From Lucifuga dentata (Eukaryota > Chordata > Actinopteri > Ophidiiformes > Bythitidae), in contig VXCM01000299.1 in NCBI GenBank assembly GCA_014773175.1, forward strand, positions 390,833 to 454,832: a DNA stretch of 64,000 nucleotides. Reading direction: 5' to 3'. The notes beneath the pieces are model-generated. The model was not told the DNA's origin. It did no database searches and saw only the letters and a program-made list of their open reading frames with translations. Position 1 is the stretch's first letter. The number at the start of each line of letters is the position of its first letter. Shown piece by piece: positions 1 to 39,049 of the stretch. The position numbers were made by a program, and so were the translations under genes.

Positions 1-327
1 CTTTCAAAAATCAAATGTTCTTGGGATTATATTCCCTCGCAGAGACATATATTTCCTTCTGTGTTGGACTGATTAAATAAAGTTACCTTGACAAAAAAAA
101 AATTAATAGAAGTCATTCTCAATGCAAGCATGTTTTGGGTCTCCACAGGTTGATTTTTATAGCCTACTGGAACAAACTGAAACTGAAGGCAGTCTGGAAA
201 GTAGGAAAAACAATTATAATATTTAAGGCAGTAATATGTTTTGGAAAATGGTTGTTAGTAATATAATATGCGTGCAGATTTTAAATATTTGGCTCGAGCA
301 TGCAAAAGCCATGGTACAGTCCTTTAA
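1..327. repeat. TTAA-bounded MITE family, copy 1 (cut by window edge)
   Basis: The right part of a copy. It contains the internal segment around 'ttgggattatattccct', the sub-terminal 'tgttttggaaaatggttgt' and the terminal 'cagtcctttaa', ending at TTAA 324-327. It lies in a capn15 intron. Confidence 0.8.
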
Positions 328-682
328 CACATTCATGTATTTATTTGCAATTAATGAAAAACTTAGAAATTTAAAAAGCATTAGTATTAAAGGCTTGTTT
401 AAACTATGACCCACTATTTGCTTCCCATGTTGTAATATCTGCTGGTGAGAAAAAAATAATTTTCACCTATAAAGGGCTGTTGCCTAGGAGACAGTCACAC
501 CGCCCACACTGTCAAGGCACAACATATGGAGCACTGACATAAAGGTTAGAAGAGTGTGTGTGTGTGTGTGCACTGAGCATGCACACACACACACACACAC
601 AGGCCTCCCTGGGCCTCACTGCTGATGTCATATACAGTATAGGCTAAACGCTGACGTCTCTTGGAGTGCTGACTTTATATTA

Positions 683-862
683 AAATCTTAATTCCATTTT
701 ATAGCGGATTTTGTCCAAAGTAGAGGCATTGGAGATCAACTCCCTGAGGAAGATATCTTTGTTGAAGTAGAAGGTGTTGATGATGAGGGACATGAGCTGA
801 GCAATCTCTGCCTGGAAGGCAAAGGTCTCAGCCTCCTCCTTAGTGCATTTCTTCAGGCATCT
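683..862 (-). pseudogene. HSP90 N-terminal fragment, antisense in a capn15 intron (processed pseudogene relic)
   Basis: On the minus strand, roughly 841 down to 701 reads [20 protein letters not shown], then [19 protein letters not shown] and TLDKIRY. This is the start of the cytosolic HSP90 ATPase domain. Against the conserved family sequence there is a Ser-to-Phe change after NTFY, one residue is lost where SNASDALDKI is expected (SNASTLDKI here), and similarity stops abruptly on both sides. No ATG-led HSP90 frame or further HSP90 sequence is visible nearby. I read it as a truncated retrocopy or transposed fragment in the intron upstream of the exon at 973. It has no predicted function. Confidence 0.85.
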
Positions 863-907
863 TGTGTTTTCCAGTGACTTTTCTTGAATAAAATTCAACC
901 AATGTAA

Positions 908-6391
<5,484 letters not shown>

Positions 6392-6898
6392 CCACCGCCC
6401 ATCCTCTCCCACGCAGATACACACACACATGCAAACTCCAGCAATTAAAAACCAGGATAGGGTGGAAGGTTTTGTGCGCAAATATGGAGGAAGATGTGTG
6501 TTTGTGTGCGTCATTTGTACGAACACACCTGAATGTATAGCATGAATGGGCAGCATTACATGCTCTCCTGATGCTTTATTAATGCTGAAGTTTTCAAGCA
6601 TGCTCTGCTCCTTGCCAAGTGGATGTGCCATGTCTTGGGGAAACAAGGGAACGGGGTCACACGGTGCGATCAGGATTTGCAAATGATACAATTTTTTTTC
6701 AGAATCCACCAGGATCCAGTTGACAAATCCACATATTTCTGGGCCTTTTCTTCTTGAAAAAGTACTGTATCGAGGACATTAGCACTAAGTATCTCTCCAC
6801 TTGACCATCCAGCTTTCGATTAACTTCTCAAAGGTCAGGGTGCAGTGCTGTAACTACTGAGCCATTTGTTGGCGCATACCCTCTGAGCCAATCACACA

Positions 6899-7029
6899 CC
6901 CCGATGAGACACTTTTGCCTCCACGTCAACCTGAAGACCCGCTCCCAGCTGGAGTCTTCTTGGNCCCCGATGAGACACTTTTGCCTCCACGTCAACCTGA
7001 AGACCCGCTCCCAGCTGGAGTCTTCTTGG
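6899..7029. repeat. 65-bp direct duplication around a single n (assembly artefact)
   Basis: 6899-6963 and 6965-7029 are identical and separated by one n at 6964. This looks like overlapping contig ends that were not merged. Confidence 0.9.
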
Positions 7030-7277
7030 AGGGTTTATCTCACCCGTCCCCTCAGTGCGGTACTTTAACAAGCCAAGCCCAGGTTTTAATTTTACTCATA
7101 CATGAACTTTTTATTTTTAAACGATACATTTGTCAACGTTGGTCTTACTGGTTTTACACACGACTCTTGTTGCCGTATCATCCACGTTTGTGCACGTCTT
7201 TGAGGTTACGAATAAGCCAGCATCCATGTTGTACTGTCTGCCTCCACTTCTCCACTCTTTCTCCTCACAGGACTGCT

Positions 7278-7280
<3 letters not shown>

Positions 7281-7336
<56 letters not shown>
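7281..7336. repeat. (CT)n microsatellite
   Basis: A long CT run with one or two interruptions. Confidence 0.95.
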
Positions 7337-7716
7337 TCTAGCTCAGGACCAAACCCGTGCTATCCATTTGTGCAGTCAGGTGGATCCAAGTAAAACCTCA
7401 AGCTGATTTGATGATAGTTGAATGGTACGTGGTGTGAAAGAATATCGGGGTTAGTGTCTTTCTGTCTGTTTGTGGTATAGTTGGTAGCAGGTTAGGTTGG
7501 CCTGTGGGGAATAATATTGTGAATAGGTGGGGGTTTTTTTGTTTTTCTTTGCAGGGGCATCACAGTTTCACAACGTAATGCACACTTTTCATTAATTACC
7601 TGATATCACCTCTAGATTTGCATCAAAAGTCTTTGCTTCCGTGCTGCAGTTTGGCCACCATGAGATTAATCAAGTTGCTGCTGTTATATATCAACGTAAT
7701 AAGTACAGTAGTAACT

Positions 7717-8279
7717 ACGGTGGCTGGGAAGGCTCACCGTATGCTACAGAGTGAACACGACACGTTCATCAATTTGACGACACATGCGCCGCATTTACTG
7801 AAACACCGCAAACATCACGTAACACAACGGAAGTGAATGAAAACACAACGGAAGTTTAACGGGAAACTTTATAAGCGGGAAACAGCACAGAAGCGAGAAA
7901 CAAGACGTAAGTGTATTTAAGCTTTAATATTTTGATTGTGGAATTCATATGTAATCGGATATATTTGTATTTGTAGTGTTGGGGTTCTCAGTTAACCATC
8001 CAATATTGCTGTTTTATGGAAATTAAACTTGTAATTGTAATTAATATGAAGCCGGCTATTCTTGCCGAGCGGTCTTAAGACAAAAAAAAAAGTTTCCCGA
8101 TAAACTTCCCTTGTATTTTCATTATCTACCATTTTGTTTTCATTTTCCGTTGTGTTTTCATTCACTTCCGTTGTGTTACGTGATATTTGCGGCATTTCAG
8201 TAAATGCGGCGCGCGTGTCATCAAATCGATGTCATGTTCATTTTCTGTGACGCATAGGGTGAGCTCTCTCGGCCACTGT
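7717..8279. repeat. Fold-back DNA transposon with long terminal inverted repeats
   Basis: A 563-bp element. The left arm, about 7717-7875, is the inverse of the right arm, about 8088-8279. Its ends read 'acggtggctgggaag' and, inverted, 'acagtggccgagag', and 'cacttccgttgtgttacgtg' occurs in the right arm with its inverse in the left. The flanks are 'tagtaact' (7709-7716) and 'aagtaact' (8280-8287), an 8-bp target duplication with one mismatch. It is non-coding. The 8-bp duplication would suit hAT, while the long arms recall Mutator-like elements; I cannot decide. Confidence 0.75.
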
Positions 8280-10191
8280 AAGTAACTCAGAAATGGTGGA
8301 ATTTGGACTTGTATCAAAAAAAGAAACAAAATGCAACAGAGTTGGGGGGGGGATTTGAAAGGACATGTGCCCCCCTCAATTTGAATGGGCACAGCACCCC
8401 TGTTTTCATTTACAATCTGAGTCCCCACCACCGAACCTCATCTTTTGCAGACGCAGTTTGTATCCTAAAGCCAGAAACGAATGATTGTTTGAGAAGATTT
8501 GTAGTTTACTCCTCCGTCACATTGTTTTAAAAGTTCATACATCAACTTCCTCGCCTTAGGGAGGAAGTGACACCCCAAAAATATGAGGTCCTCAGGTGGG
8601 TATTTGCTGACTTCTCTCATACTTCATCAGATGAGTGCGCCGGTTTGTGGATTTAGGAAACACTTGCTGGCTGTTTGAACGGTGGGTTTGCCATCGGGGA
8701 GCTCTTAAGAGGAGCAACCAAGTTTACTTTGGGAGGTCAGGGACCATTTTTGTTTGCTTGGGCACGTCACAAGCATCTGTGTTATCATCCCACAAGAATA
8801 CACAGAAGGAACATTAGCAACAGCGCGGAGTCATTGTGTAATAGCAAATTAGCATTTTGTTAGTTTCCACACACGCAATCCCCGGAGACTTGTGACACAG
8901 AAAATAGTTTGGTTCCCTCAGATTATCAAAGTGCGTGGTGTTGAAGGATGGTTTGGGCAAATCTCAGAGCACACCTTCCCCCCATTTTCTTTTTTTTATT
9001 TTACAATCAGCTGTCACCATGGCAACATAGACAGTTTTTCAGAAAGAAGGGAACAGAGGGGGGAATAGTAACATGGTACGATATTAACCGGGTGGCATTG
9101 GGGAAACAAAGTTGATGTCTTACTGTTATGTGGTAAAACTTGAAAGCTGACAAAGCAAAATTCCTGGAGCACTCATACAATACATGACTGTTTAAGGGAG
9201 TGATTTTTTTCCCAATTTGTATAACAATATGATCAATAGTTTTCCCCCCATGAGATGATTCAGTGCCATTCTGGTTGAAACTTTCATCATTTTGTCTTTT
9301 TTGTTGCTTTTGTCGGCACTGATGGTAAATGACGACACTGTACTTGACAACACCTTCAGGATGACTTCTACAAAAAACTACTAGAGTGATGTAACATTTC
9401 TGTCACGAAACCTAACTGTAAATATGTTTTCCAAAGAAAGTTGCTGTTAATGAGCACTGTCAGACGAGTATTTGCCCTGCGTGTTTGGTCACAGCCATGC
9501 AGCTTTGGTGTGTTTGGTGTCTAATTTATTTGGGACTTTTGGGGGAAATGGTAGCTGTATCACACACTTGTGTACACATGGTACATGCATATGAACTGGG
9601 GTATTTGAACATTGAACCAATAGCGGACTGATGAATGACAGATCATGAAATGTTATTTGGAGCGACAAGAAATGAACCTGCACTGAAAATCCTGCAAAGT
9701 CAAGGCACCTAAAACCCAGTGTCACTGCTGTCTCCCTTTACACTTCCATGAAACTGTTTTTGTTGTTGTTGTCATATTGGTCATTTTGGCCCTTATGAAC
9801 ACGTTGGTGATTCTTTCTTGCTTCAAGGGCGCCCCCTGCTGTCGGAACAGGTGAAAGCCAGAGACGAGCATCTCTAGCCAACAGGATGCCTTCTCCCTGT
9901 TCTCATTCATCGGTTTCCCCTCCTTGTAAATTGTACAGACTCCCTAACTTAAGCCACAAACAAAAAAGAAAAGAAAAAACACTGAACTGACACTTTTGAA
10001 ATTGTAAAAAGAAAAAGTATGAAAGTAGGAAAAAGGTAAATAAAGAAAATTACAACCCGATGCTGAAACGAAATGGAAGTCGAATGAGAATGTGATATAT
10101 ATTTTATGGATCTTTTCTGCGGGAGGAATTATGGGTATATGTCTACAAACCTATGTATGTTAAATTTTCAATCTCAGGTTCCAATGGACCA

Positions 10192-10197
10192 AATAAA
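10192..10197 (+). terminator. Candidate capn15 polyadenylation signal
   Basis: AATAAA, followed shortly by TAATAAAG near 10203. The start of a TTAA MITE lies 54 bp downstream. Confidence 0.4.
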
Positions 10198-10250
10198 TTT
10201 TTTAATAAAGAGTAACATTTGTTGTTATTTGTAGCATATGTAATCCACAC

Positions 10251-10795
10251 TTAAAGGACCATACCAGTGATTTTGCATGTTTAAGTCCAATAAATACTAC
10301 CTGCACAGACATTATGACAACCATTTTCCAAAACATAAAATCATATTTTAGTTTTCCTGTTTTTTTTTTGTTTTGTTTTGTTTTGGTTTTTTTTGTCAAA
10401 TCCTGACATGGTTGTCTAATTGTAAAAGGGACGGTCAATTTAATTTCTCAGTAAAAGCAGTTTTTTCCAGGGATTATATTCCCTGGCAGAGACATAAATT
10501 GTCTTTTCTGCAGCTCCATTAAAAAAAGAACCAGTTAAACAAAGTTACTTTGACAAAAAAAAGAAAATGAAAGGACATCTCGTTCTGTGGTGGATTACTT
10601 ATCCTAAGCATGTTTTAAGTCCATCCAAACTGATTTTAATTGCGTAATGGAATGAACTGACCAATGGTAGGTAGGAAAAACAGTTTTAATATTTACTGCT
10701 CCAGTAGTATGTTTGGGGAAATGGTTGTCAGTAACGTAATATGTAGATACAGTACATTGGCTGAAACATGCCAAACCACCAGTATGGTCCTTTAA
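10251..10795. repeat. TTAA-bounded MITE family, copy 4
   Basis: A 545-bp complete copy with TTAA 10251-10254 plus 'aggaccataccagtgat' and the inverse 'ccagtatggtcctttaa' ending at 10795. It lies between capn15 and mss51 A. Its flanks share no longer duplication than TTAA. Confidence 0.92.
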
Positions 10796-12976
10796 TAATA
10801 GCAACAATGCTGGCTTAGCTTTTTGGATGTCGCCACAGAAACAAACTAGCACTTCCCACAGTGGGAAAAAAAGTGAGCTGTGACACCGTGGGGAGCAGCA
10901 AAAACTGATGGACGATTAGAAAAACAGACGTCCCTGAGACCCTGATGCTCAACAGCAAGCCCCTTTATTTAACCCCTCCCTGCTTGAGTCTCCACCTCCT
11001 CCCTTTACTCCACCCCACCTCTCCAATCCAAACCAAACTCTTACTTTATCCTCTCTTCCTCTGGCCCCACCTTCCTCCAAAGCAAACCCTCTTCCCAGCC
11101 CCCATCCTGCTCCCTGCTCCACCCTCTGGCCCCCCATCCGTGGACTCCTCCTAAACCTCCCCCCCTAAACCTCAGGAACGCTCGGCACTGACAAGGCATC
11201 ATAAGGTGATGATGACACCCAGCATAAGGAGCTGTCAGTCACTTTATCCCTGAGACCCAAGAAAGACCAAGAAAGCTCAGAATCATCCAGAAGGCACCGT
11301 GGTCATCTTGAACGAAGGTACGACTACTGAAATATCTGAACTTGTTGAGTCACATAATTCACTTTAGAATTTGTAATGTCAGCAGGCAAGACAGGATGAA
11401 GATGTGATAACACTGAGGAGACTGCGTGCTGGAACGTCAGCAGCATTGTGGTCAGATATGCAAAGCGAGAAAAATTCAAAGCTGCTTTCTCATGGGAAGT
11501 ATGTTCATTTCCACTTGGGCCCCTCGGTGCCCTGTAGATATGACAGAACTAATTAGATTTAGGCCTTTTCTATTTGGTTGCTAGACAGGATAAGGGCAAT
11601 CATTCCTCAGCAATGCTTCAGAGATACAGGGCTTCTCACAGAAGCATTTTTTTTTTTTTTAATGTAAAACAGGAATGAGATCAGTGAATGCAACACAGCG
11701 CATAAAGCAATTTATTGTAGAGTTTTCAGTTTTTAATAATTGTCTCTAAGCTTCAAGGTGCTGAATGAAGTTTGATGTACTTATAGAAAACTCTAAATTA
11801 TAATCAACATCTCATATATGAGATAAAATCCTATGTGCCGTTTTCATTCATAATAAAGATCATATCTCAGTTTTAAATGTAGTTGATTGTAAATGATTTG
11901 AATCCCTTTTGGTATGTATGTTTGGTCTATTTTTGAGAGTGTATAGTCATTTAAATATCGTCAAAATAAAGTTAAAAGTGGCGATAGACTGGTCAAAAGC
12001 TCTCAGAGAAGCCCAAAGAAAGAAAGAATGAAGAAGTGCGTGAGCTAAAAGACAGCTGTGTAATACCATGAGATGATCACCTTTCCTCATCTTTTCCCTC
12101 TTGTCAGGCCAAGTAAATAAATCATGTGACATACAAGTGTGTGTGTTTGTGTGTGTGTGTGGGGGGGAGGGGGGTGTTTATGTGTCAAGGGCAGAGGCCC
12201 TCAAGGACCTTATGGAGCCTCNGGGGGGGAGGGGGGTGTTTATGTGTCAAGGGCAGAGGCCCTCAAGGACCTTATGGAGCCTCGGCTTTTCTGTGATTTG
12301 GATTGTGTAAGACAGTCTCTGTTATCAGATCGGACTGGGACCTGTGTGTGTGCGTGCATGTGTGTGAACGAGAATTTGAGTGTGTGAGGATGTATTTTAA
12401 TACACAAAGGCATGCCCCACCATTAGCCTTTAGTCTCTGATGCACCATCTACATTACTCACAGCTATGTTGATAAAAAAAATATCACATCTGCACTGAGA
12501 TTTACAGGTTTGCCCAGGAAGTATAACGTCTCCCATTTACTGTCTGTGTGTACGGTTGCTTTCTATTCCAACTTCATGAAAAGCTTCTTTGATAAAGTCA
12601 AATTTTCCATAATTTGGAATACAACAGTGTATTTTTGACATGTCATTGATTCTGAATGGCTTTTCTGAGGCCAGGCAGCAGTGATGCATTATCAACAGCA
12701 TTTCAAACCGTATCTAGTTTCAGCTGCAACGGTAAAAAGCTCTGCTGTCAGCGTGTGTGTGTGACTTGGGTGTGAAAGCGCATAGTACAAATACCTCTGA
12801 GTGGCTTATTTCCTTCTGACAAAGTTCACACTTCCAGTCCTGCTTTTCAGCATTTGTCAGTCTGAGCATGTAGGAGATATTGGGTATTTATTCCAAAATG
12901 GTGTATTGATATATATGTCCATTATAACATAAAACCAACCATATGTGTGTTTTATTCTTCATACACTGGCTGCAGC
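10796..12976. other. Upstream region of mss51 copy A
   Basis: No coding exon identified. A pyrimidine-rich stretch (10960-11160) is open in several frames but shows no recognisable protein. A possible 5' UTR exon could end at 11317 ('aacgaag|gtacga') and splice to the acceptor 'ggctgcag' at 12975, two bases before the mss51 A start codon; this is inference only. Also present are a GT/GGG tract and an assembly duplication (12161-12283). Confidence 0.4.
12161..12283. repeat. 61-bp direct duplication around a single n (assembly artefact)
   Basis: 12161-12221 and 12223-12283 are identical and separated by n at 12222, adjoining a GT microsatellite. Confidence 0.9.
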
Positions 12977-22057
<9,081 letters not shown>

Positions 22058-23381
22058 GGCTCATACAAATTTTAATGAGGCCTTACTAAGGACCATCAAA
22101 ACATGTTTTGGCTGCCATAAGTCTGGCACATTCGCATCATTTAATGATGTGGTCTTTCTAGAGGTCCCTGGTGGTGCAAGAGCCTTCCAGCAATGATCTT
22201 TGCTTCATCCTGCAGCTTTCATTTTCATGTGGTGCAGAGCATGTTTCCTCATAGATGCTTCTTTAACACTTTCACAACTGCATTAATCTCAAAACCAGTC
22301 TTTGAATTGTTAAATTATGCCTTTTTGCTCTTTTGTCGGTAACATGGGTGCATATACAAAAGTGCAAATTTGGTCACCTGACTGTTGCCTATAATTTGTT
22401 CTATAGGTAGACAAATTCTCCAAATGTCATAAAAAGCTCCACTGGCTCATCTCATAATATGCCATATGATCTAAAACTAAATAAAATATACTTTACCACA
22501 GAACCAAATTTAACTACCCTTTTCTTGTTTTTCTAGTCTTGTTGGTGAATTGATTCCAACTACTTTCTAACCTTAACCATGTCTTCTGTATGTTTAACCA
22601 GCCAATCAGAGCTTAGAATTTTCAATTCTGCGTCCACTTCAGGTGTGATCCTTCTAAAGATGTGCATAGTAAATACAGTTCAATGGAAATTTCATTGTTT
22701 TTAAAATTTAGATTTCATTGAGGTTTTGTCTTTTACTAACTAGGCAGATTTGAAGGTGGAATTTAATTAAGAGGCATGGCTTTTAGCATAATTATTTAAT
22801 ACATATTAATTATTATTGTGCTGATCCATTACGTGTGCTATAAAACTAGTGTATCTGTGTGTGTGAAATGGTTTTGCTAATCAGAAAGGATGAGTGTCTC
22901 GGTGTTATTGTTGAAACGTCCTTTTTGGTGCAACACTGACCTCTAGTAGAGAGAAATCGCAAAAGCACCCATATAGAGTACTTAAAGGTTTTGGGGGACA
23001 TGGGACTCTTCAGGTGATTCGCATCTAAATTAATTTAACTGATAAATAACCGATTATAATTAATTAACTGATGATTAGACCAACAAGAGAGTGAAAAACA
23101 ATATCTAGTCTGATCAGAGGTCTATTAAGAGTTTTTGTATATTTTTTTACCATAATAAAAAAATTTGGGGTTCATGGTGTTCCTCCCATGTACATGTGGT
23201 TGTAGGTGTTGATGATCTGCATGCCTCTAGCTCTTGTGGTAGTTGTCAGACTTTTCTGGAAAGGAAAGCACAGGTGCTATAAATGGTCCCACCAACCCCC
23301 CTAACAGAGCGCTCAGATACCAAACCAAGAAGCAGCAGGAAGGAAGAGTGAAAAGAGGAAAGTGAGACTAATCCACACAAA
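22058..23381. other. Intergenic spacer between the two mss51 copies
   Basis: The 1.3 kb holds the mss51 A 3' UTR (candidate AATAAA at 22480-22485) and the copy B promoter. I looked for, and did not find, an exon encoding the GFYSLDSNVPGL segment here, which would have given copy B a longer N-terminus. Confidence 0.6.
23278..23283 (+). promoter_or_regulatory. Candidate TATA box of mss51 copy B
   Basis: TATAAA within 'gctataaatgg', 99 bp upstream of the copy B ATG at 23382. The 10 bases CTATAAATGG also differ from a CArG box (CC-W6-GG) by one base, which would fit muscle expression. This is inference from sequence only. Confidence 0.5.
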
Positions 23382-27402
<4,021 letters not shown>

Positions 27403-29038
27403 TGGAAGGACTGAAATTCTGATATTTTTTTGGACAGTAAAGCTTAATTTTTATGAGCCTCAGCTTTTACCAATAATATAATGACTGTATATTTTTAGCT
27501 ATTATACTGTATATGCATATTATATTGTTAAGAACATAGTACCATCCCAATTTGAGGACAAATATTTGATCATTTGTTCTGACATTTGCATTCACAATCT
27601 CACTTCCATGATATTCAACTGCCAGTCTTGAGATTTGAATTTATTGTCTCTAGACTATTTTTCATATAGCAGAGAGAAGATTAGTTTTTGTTGTTAGTCA
27701 AATGTCCACTGGTACTGTCTATAACATTGTCTCCAATACAGAGGGGACTTCTCTAATTTGAATTTTGAATAAATTTTCAATCATCACACACCCTTTATTT
27801 CTAAAGGGTTATTTCTATTAAATGATAAATAATACCAATGGTAAAAATACATGTTTACATCACTACGTTTGACAATTTAGTAATTTAGTTTAGTTTATTA
27901 GTTTAATTCTACACAACATTTATTTTATATTTGCTTGAATACTTTGCCCCAAATATGACTTTTAAAGAATTTTACTTTCACATTATATGGTAGCAATTTA
28001 ATCTAAGCCTTAAAATTCAAAACATAGGAAATCTAATTTTCAAAGTACTTTATGAAAATAAATTTTAAAAAAAACTAATTTTCCTTGGTTCTGTGCATGA
28101 ATTTTATGTGGGGGAATATACTGTCTTTGCATGGAGATATTGCTTCTCTTCTGGTAACCTTTAATCCACACCTGTCTACTGCCTATGGATTATTTATTTC
28201 TATTTTTAAATATACTGAATTTTTTGCCTTTTTGGTAGTCGTTTTTAAGTTCNCCCCCCCCCCCTTAAAATAAACGCTTTACGGTGTCTATGGATGTATG
28301 TGATATTTTGCATGTCTTTAGTGACACATTGAAAAAATTTAATTTAAAAAATTAACTGAAATCAACATTTAGGATGTGCATTTGAGTACACTTCGAACAA
28401 AAACAGCTATAACTGATAATCATAACTGAAAGTTTTTAACGTGTAGATTAATGGAGGGCTCGAGAGGCAAAACTTAGGGGAAAAATCTCTAAACTTCAGT
28501 TACATAGTTGACGTTTCTGCACGGACATTATCTTGTGCTACACACCGTAGGACTCTTCATTTCAACCACTTTAGGTGTTTCCAACTCTCTGTCTCTTTTC
28601 TTTTTTTTCTGTTTGGTAATTTAGACCATTTATTTTGTTAAAAAATACAACAAATAATCATATTCTACTTGCAAATTTTATTATCGAGCAGGTCAATTGT
28701 TGTGTCGCTACTTGTTTCTGGGGGAAGATAAACAGAAAGCACAACGAGGAAGTTGTTGTCAGTTGTCACTGACACTGCCAACATCAAACATCATTAAAAT
28801 ATGATTTTACCTCTGTTCTTCTTCAATAACGTGAAAGTTTAAAATTAACTCTGGAGGAAGCGGTAGCCTTGTTGGAAATGTATTTAGTAGTGATGATAAT
28901 TTCATTCTCCTGGGCTGTTTATTTTATGTTTGTGTCGAAACCTGTATTGGGGAGAAATTAGGCTTTTAGCTAGCGATGGCTCGTTAGCACAGACAGTGTT
29001 TGACTGAAAATCATCCAGCGTGAAGCGGGAAGAAAGAC
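27403..29038. other. Intergenic region between mss51 B and cog7
   Basis: AT-rich, with the mss51 B 3' UTR (candidate AATAAA 27768-27773) and a gap in a C-run (n at 28253). No other gene seen. The cog7 5' UTR and promoter should lie near the right end, but I see no clear TATA box. Confidence 0.5.
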
Positions 29039-36882
<7,844 letters not shown>

Positions 36883-39049
36883 CAAGCAGGGAGGAAGTGA
36901 TGGACTCAGTAGGAATAGCGGCACATGGGGTTTGAGAGGGGAAACTGGGGACTTTCAGGCCACATGTTGGTTTTCATGTTACTTGAGGCTATAACATTAT
37001 TGGACAATCTTGTCCAAGTAGATTTAAAATCTATGGGAATGTTGAGAGAATGAAAACAGTGGTTCAGATGTCATCACACTGATTAATGTAGAAATTATGG
37101 CTCTTTCTTAATAATGAAGTCAAGCCAAAAGGGAAAAGTGTCTTGACCACACATGTACTTTCTGCATTTAAGCTGCTGAACTATCTAAGGAAGTAAGAAA
37201 AAGTAAGTCAGAGGATGTGACCAAATTATTTAAAATTAATTGTAACATAAAGTAGAATATAACTTCCACGCTGCATCTGTTTTTGTCTCTTGAGATATAC
37301 ACTGAGCAGTTGAATTTAAAATGAAGATATGAAGGTGATTGTCTTGTTGTAGCAGAAGCTGGATTGGCCTCTTGATGAAAAGATATGTTTTTTTCATGTA
37401 CCTGCTTGAAAATCTGTAGATTTATATACAACTCTAAATGGCATCTTTTCTATTGGTTTATTGTTATTCAGTAGATGGAAATGAGGGTTTGAATTTATTT
37501 GTAATCAAATCTAATCTAATTTAATAAAACTGTAATCTTTCTCCTTATATATTCCTAAACTGGTTGAAATGTCTGTGTAATTTGTGTAATTTTATCTTGA
37601 ATGTCCTCAAACTGCTTCATTTTGCCTTTTTTTTAGTAACACAAGCTGCATTTGCGCCTCAAGTTATGAAAATAGGACTGTCTGTCACAATCAACTCGCT
37701 GCGGAATAAGTGTGAAAATAGATTTTATTTACTGTTAGACTCAGATATAGACACCTGACTTGAGAAAAGGAACATAACAAAACTAAAATATGGTTTTATG
37801 TTTTGTAAAATATCTGGCATACTATCTGTATGCAGATAGTACATGCAAAATCACTGGTTTGGTCCTTTAAGCCCTGGGATTTGGCAGTTAGTCTGAGTTT
37901 AATATTTGTCAGGACTTGCTCATATTCAGCAATAATTCTGGGCTTGGTTGTTCGTTCATTATATTTTTATGGTGCTCCAGTAGGGGCTCATGACTTTTAT
38001 TAGTGCCTAGAATAATCTTATATAAATTCATCAAAGAATTACTAAGTTATTTTTCTTGATGGACGCGGTAATGCATTGCCATGGCTACCCAGTTGGCGCC
38101 CATTGCCGTCCATGCTGGCCAGAAACGGGCTGGAGCATCATCCAGCATCACATGCCGTTGTACCTGCTCTCCTCCAACATGGACCAGTGTTTGGCCCTGA
38201 CGTCAGCCGTCACCGCCCTGCCTGCAGTATCTGTGACTACAGATGATGATGGAGACGGGAGAAGCGGCCTTTCCATGAATCCCATCCGGAAGGGAGAATA
38301 AGACGCATTGGGACTGATACAACTATTGAGAAACTCCAGGATGGGGGACACCGAAATCTGGACCTTTCACATTTGACGCGTAAAAAGATGCTCCAAACGG
38401 GAGGGAGCGGCGGGCGGTGCTGCTCCGGCCAGGGGGTTCCTCAGTTTGGGAGAGCCTCTGCAAGCGCGTCCGCCGTGGAGGCGATTTAGGGAAGACACCC
38501 ACTGGGTAAATATCACCAAAGACATCATTTTTCAACAACGGCGTGGATAATCATCAATGACCCGAACACCGTTAAAAGGGTGGAGCTGCGGTTTCTTTAA
38601 CAAATGATGAGGGATCCCACCACTCTGATCCCAATTGTGAAAGAGTGATTTGATGTTTATGTCAGAGAGACGCAACCGGATCACAGCGTTACTCTAAAAC
38701 AATGACACCTACATGATGTTATGTCACCGGACCGACTGCTAGAGAGATGATGGCTACCGGCTGGCGCTGGACGACCCCAGGCATTTATGTAAGCGCCGCG
38801 CTCGGTGGCTCTCCGTGGAGTGTGTTTATGCAATCCGACGCAGTGTTGCGAGTGTCTGCCCGTGGCCATCCCGTGTTTCTTTTGATATGATCCCCACAGC
38901 TACCAGGCCCGAGTTATAATGAAACACATCGAGGCCCGTGGAGAAGATCAGTGACTTAAAGTGAGGGAGCTGTCACTGGGGGATGACACGGTGGAGGCGA
39001 ATATTCTGGAATACACGCGTAAAAACCGGGGTAACCCTCCAGAGTGACC
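36883..39049. other. cog7 3' flank and usp31 5' UTR/promoter
   Basis: cog7 has a candidate AATAAA at 37523-37528. A fragment of the TTAA MITE lies at about 37763-37870. From about 38050 the DNA becomes GC-richer, as expected for the usp31 promoter and 5' UTR. No exon of an epithelial sodium channel gene is visible, although SCNN1B and SCNN1G occupy this interval in human. Confidence 0.6.
37763..37870. repeat. TTAA-bounded MITE family, copy 11 (right-end fragment)
   Basis: From 'aacaaaactaaaatatggtt' to 'ctggtttggtcctttaa' with TTAA 37867-37870. Confidence 0.85.

Larger units (their letters stand above)
6392..10197 (+). other. Probable capn15 3' UTR and flanking non-coding DNA
   Basis: No coding exon seen. 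Candidate polyadenylation hexamers AATAAA lie at 10039-10044 and 10192-10197, so a 3' UTR of about 3.8 kb is possible but unproved. The stretch also holds an assembly duplication (6899-7029), a CT microsatellite (7281-7336) and a fold-back transposon (7717-8279). If the UTR does run to 10.2 kb, the fold-back element would be part of the message. Confidence 0.5.

Noticed and set aside
7992..8431. Open frames on the minus strand near the fold-back element
   Set aside because: They lie across the inverted arms of a non-coding transposon and share its repeated sequence.
10945..11154. Pro/Leu/Ser-rich open frame upstream of mss51 A, with a Gly-rich antisense frame
   Set aside because: A low-complexity pyrimidine tract stays open by composition; no recognisable domain or splice support.
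22058..23381. Possible missing first exon of mss51 B
   Set aside because: No frame encodes the GFYSLDSNVPGL-like segment with a donor in the right phase.
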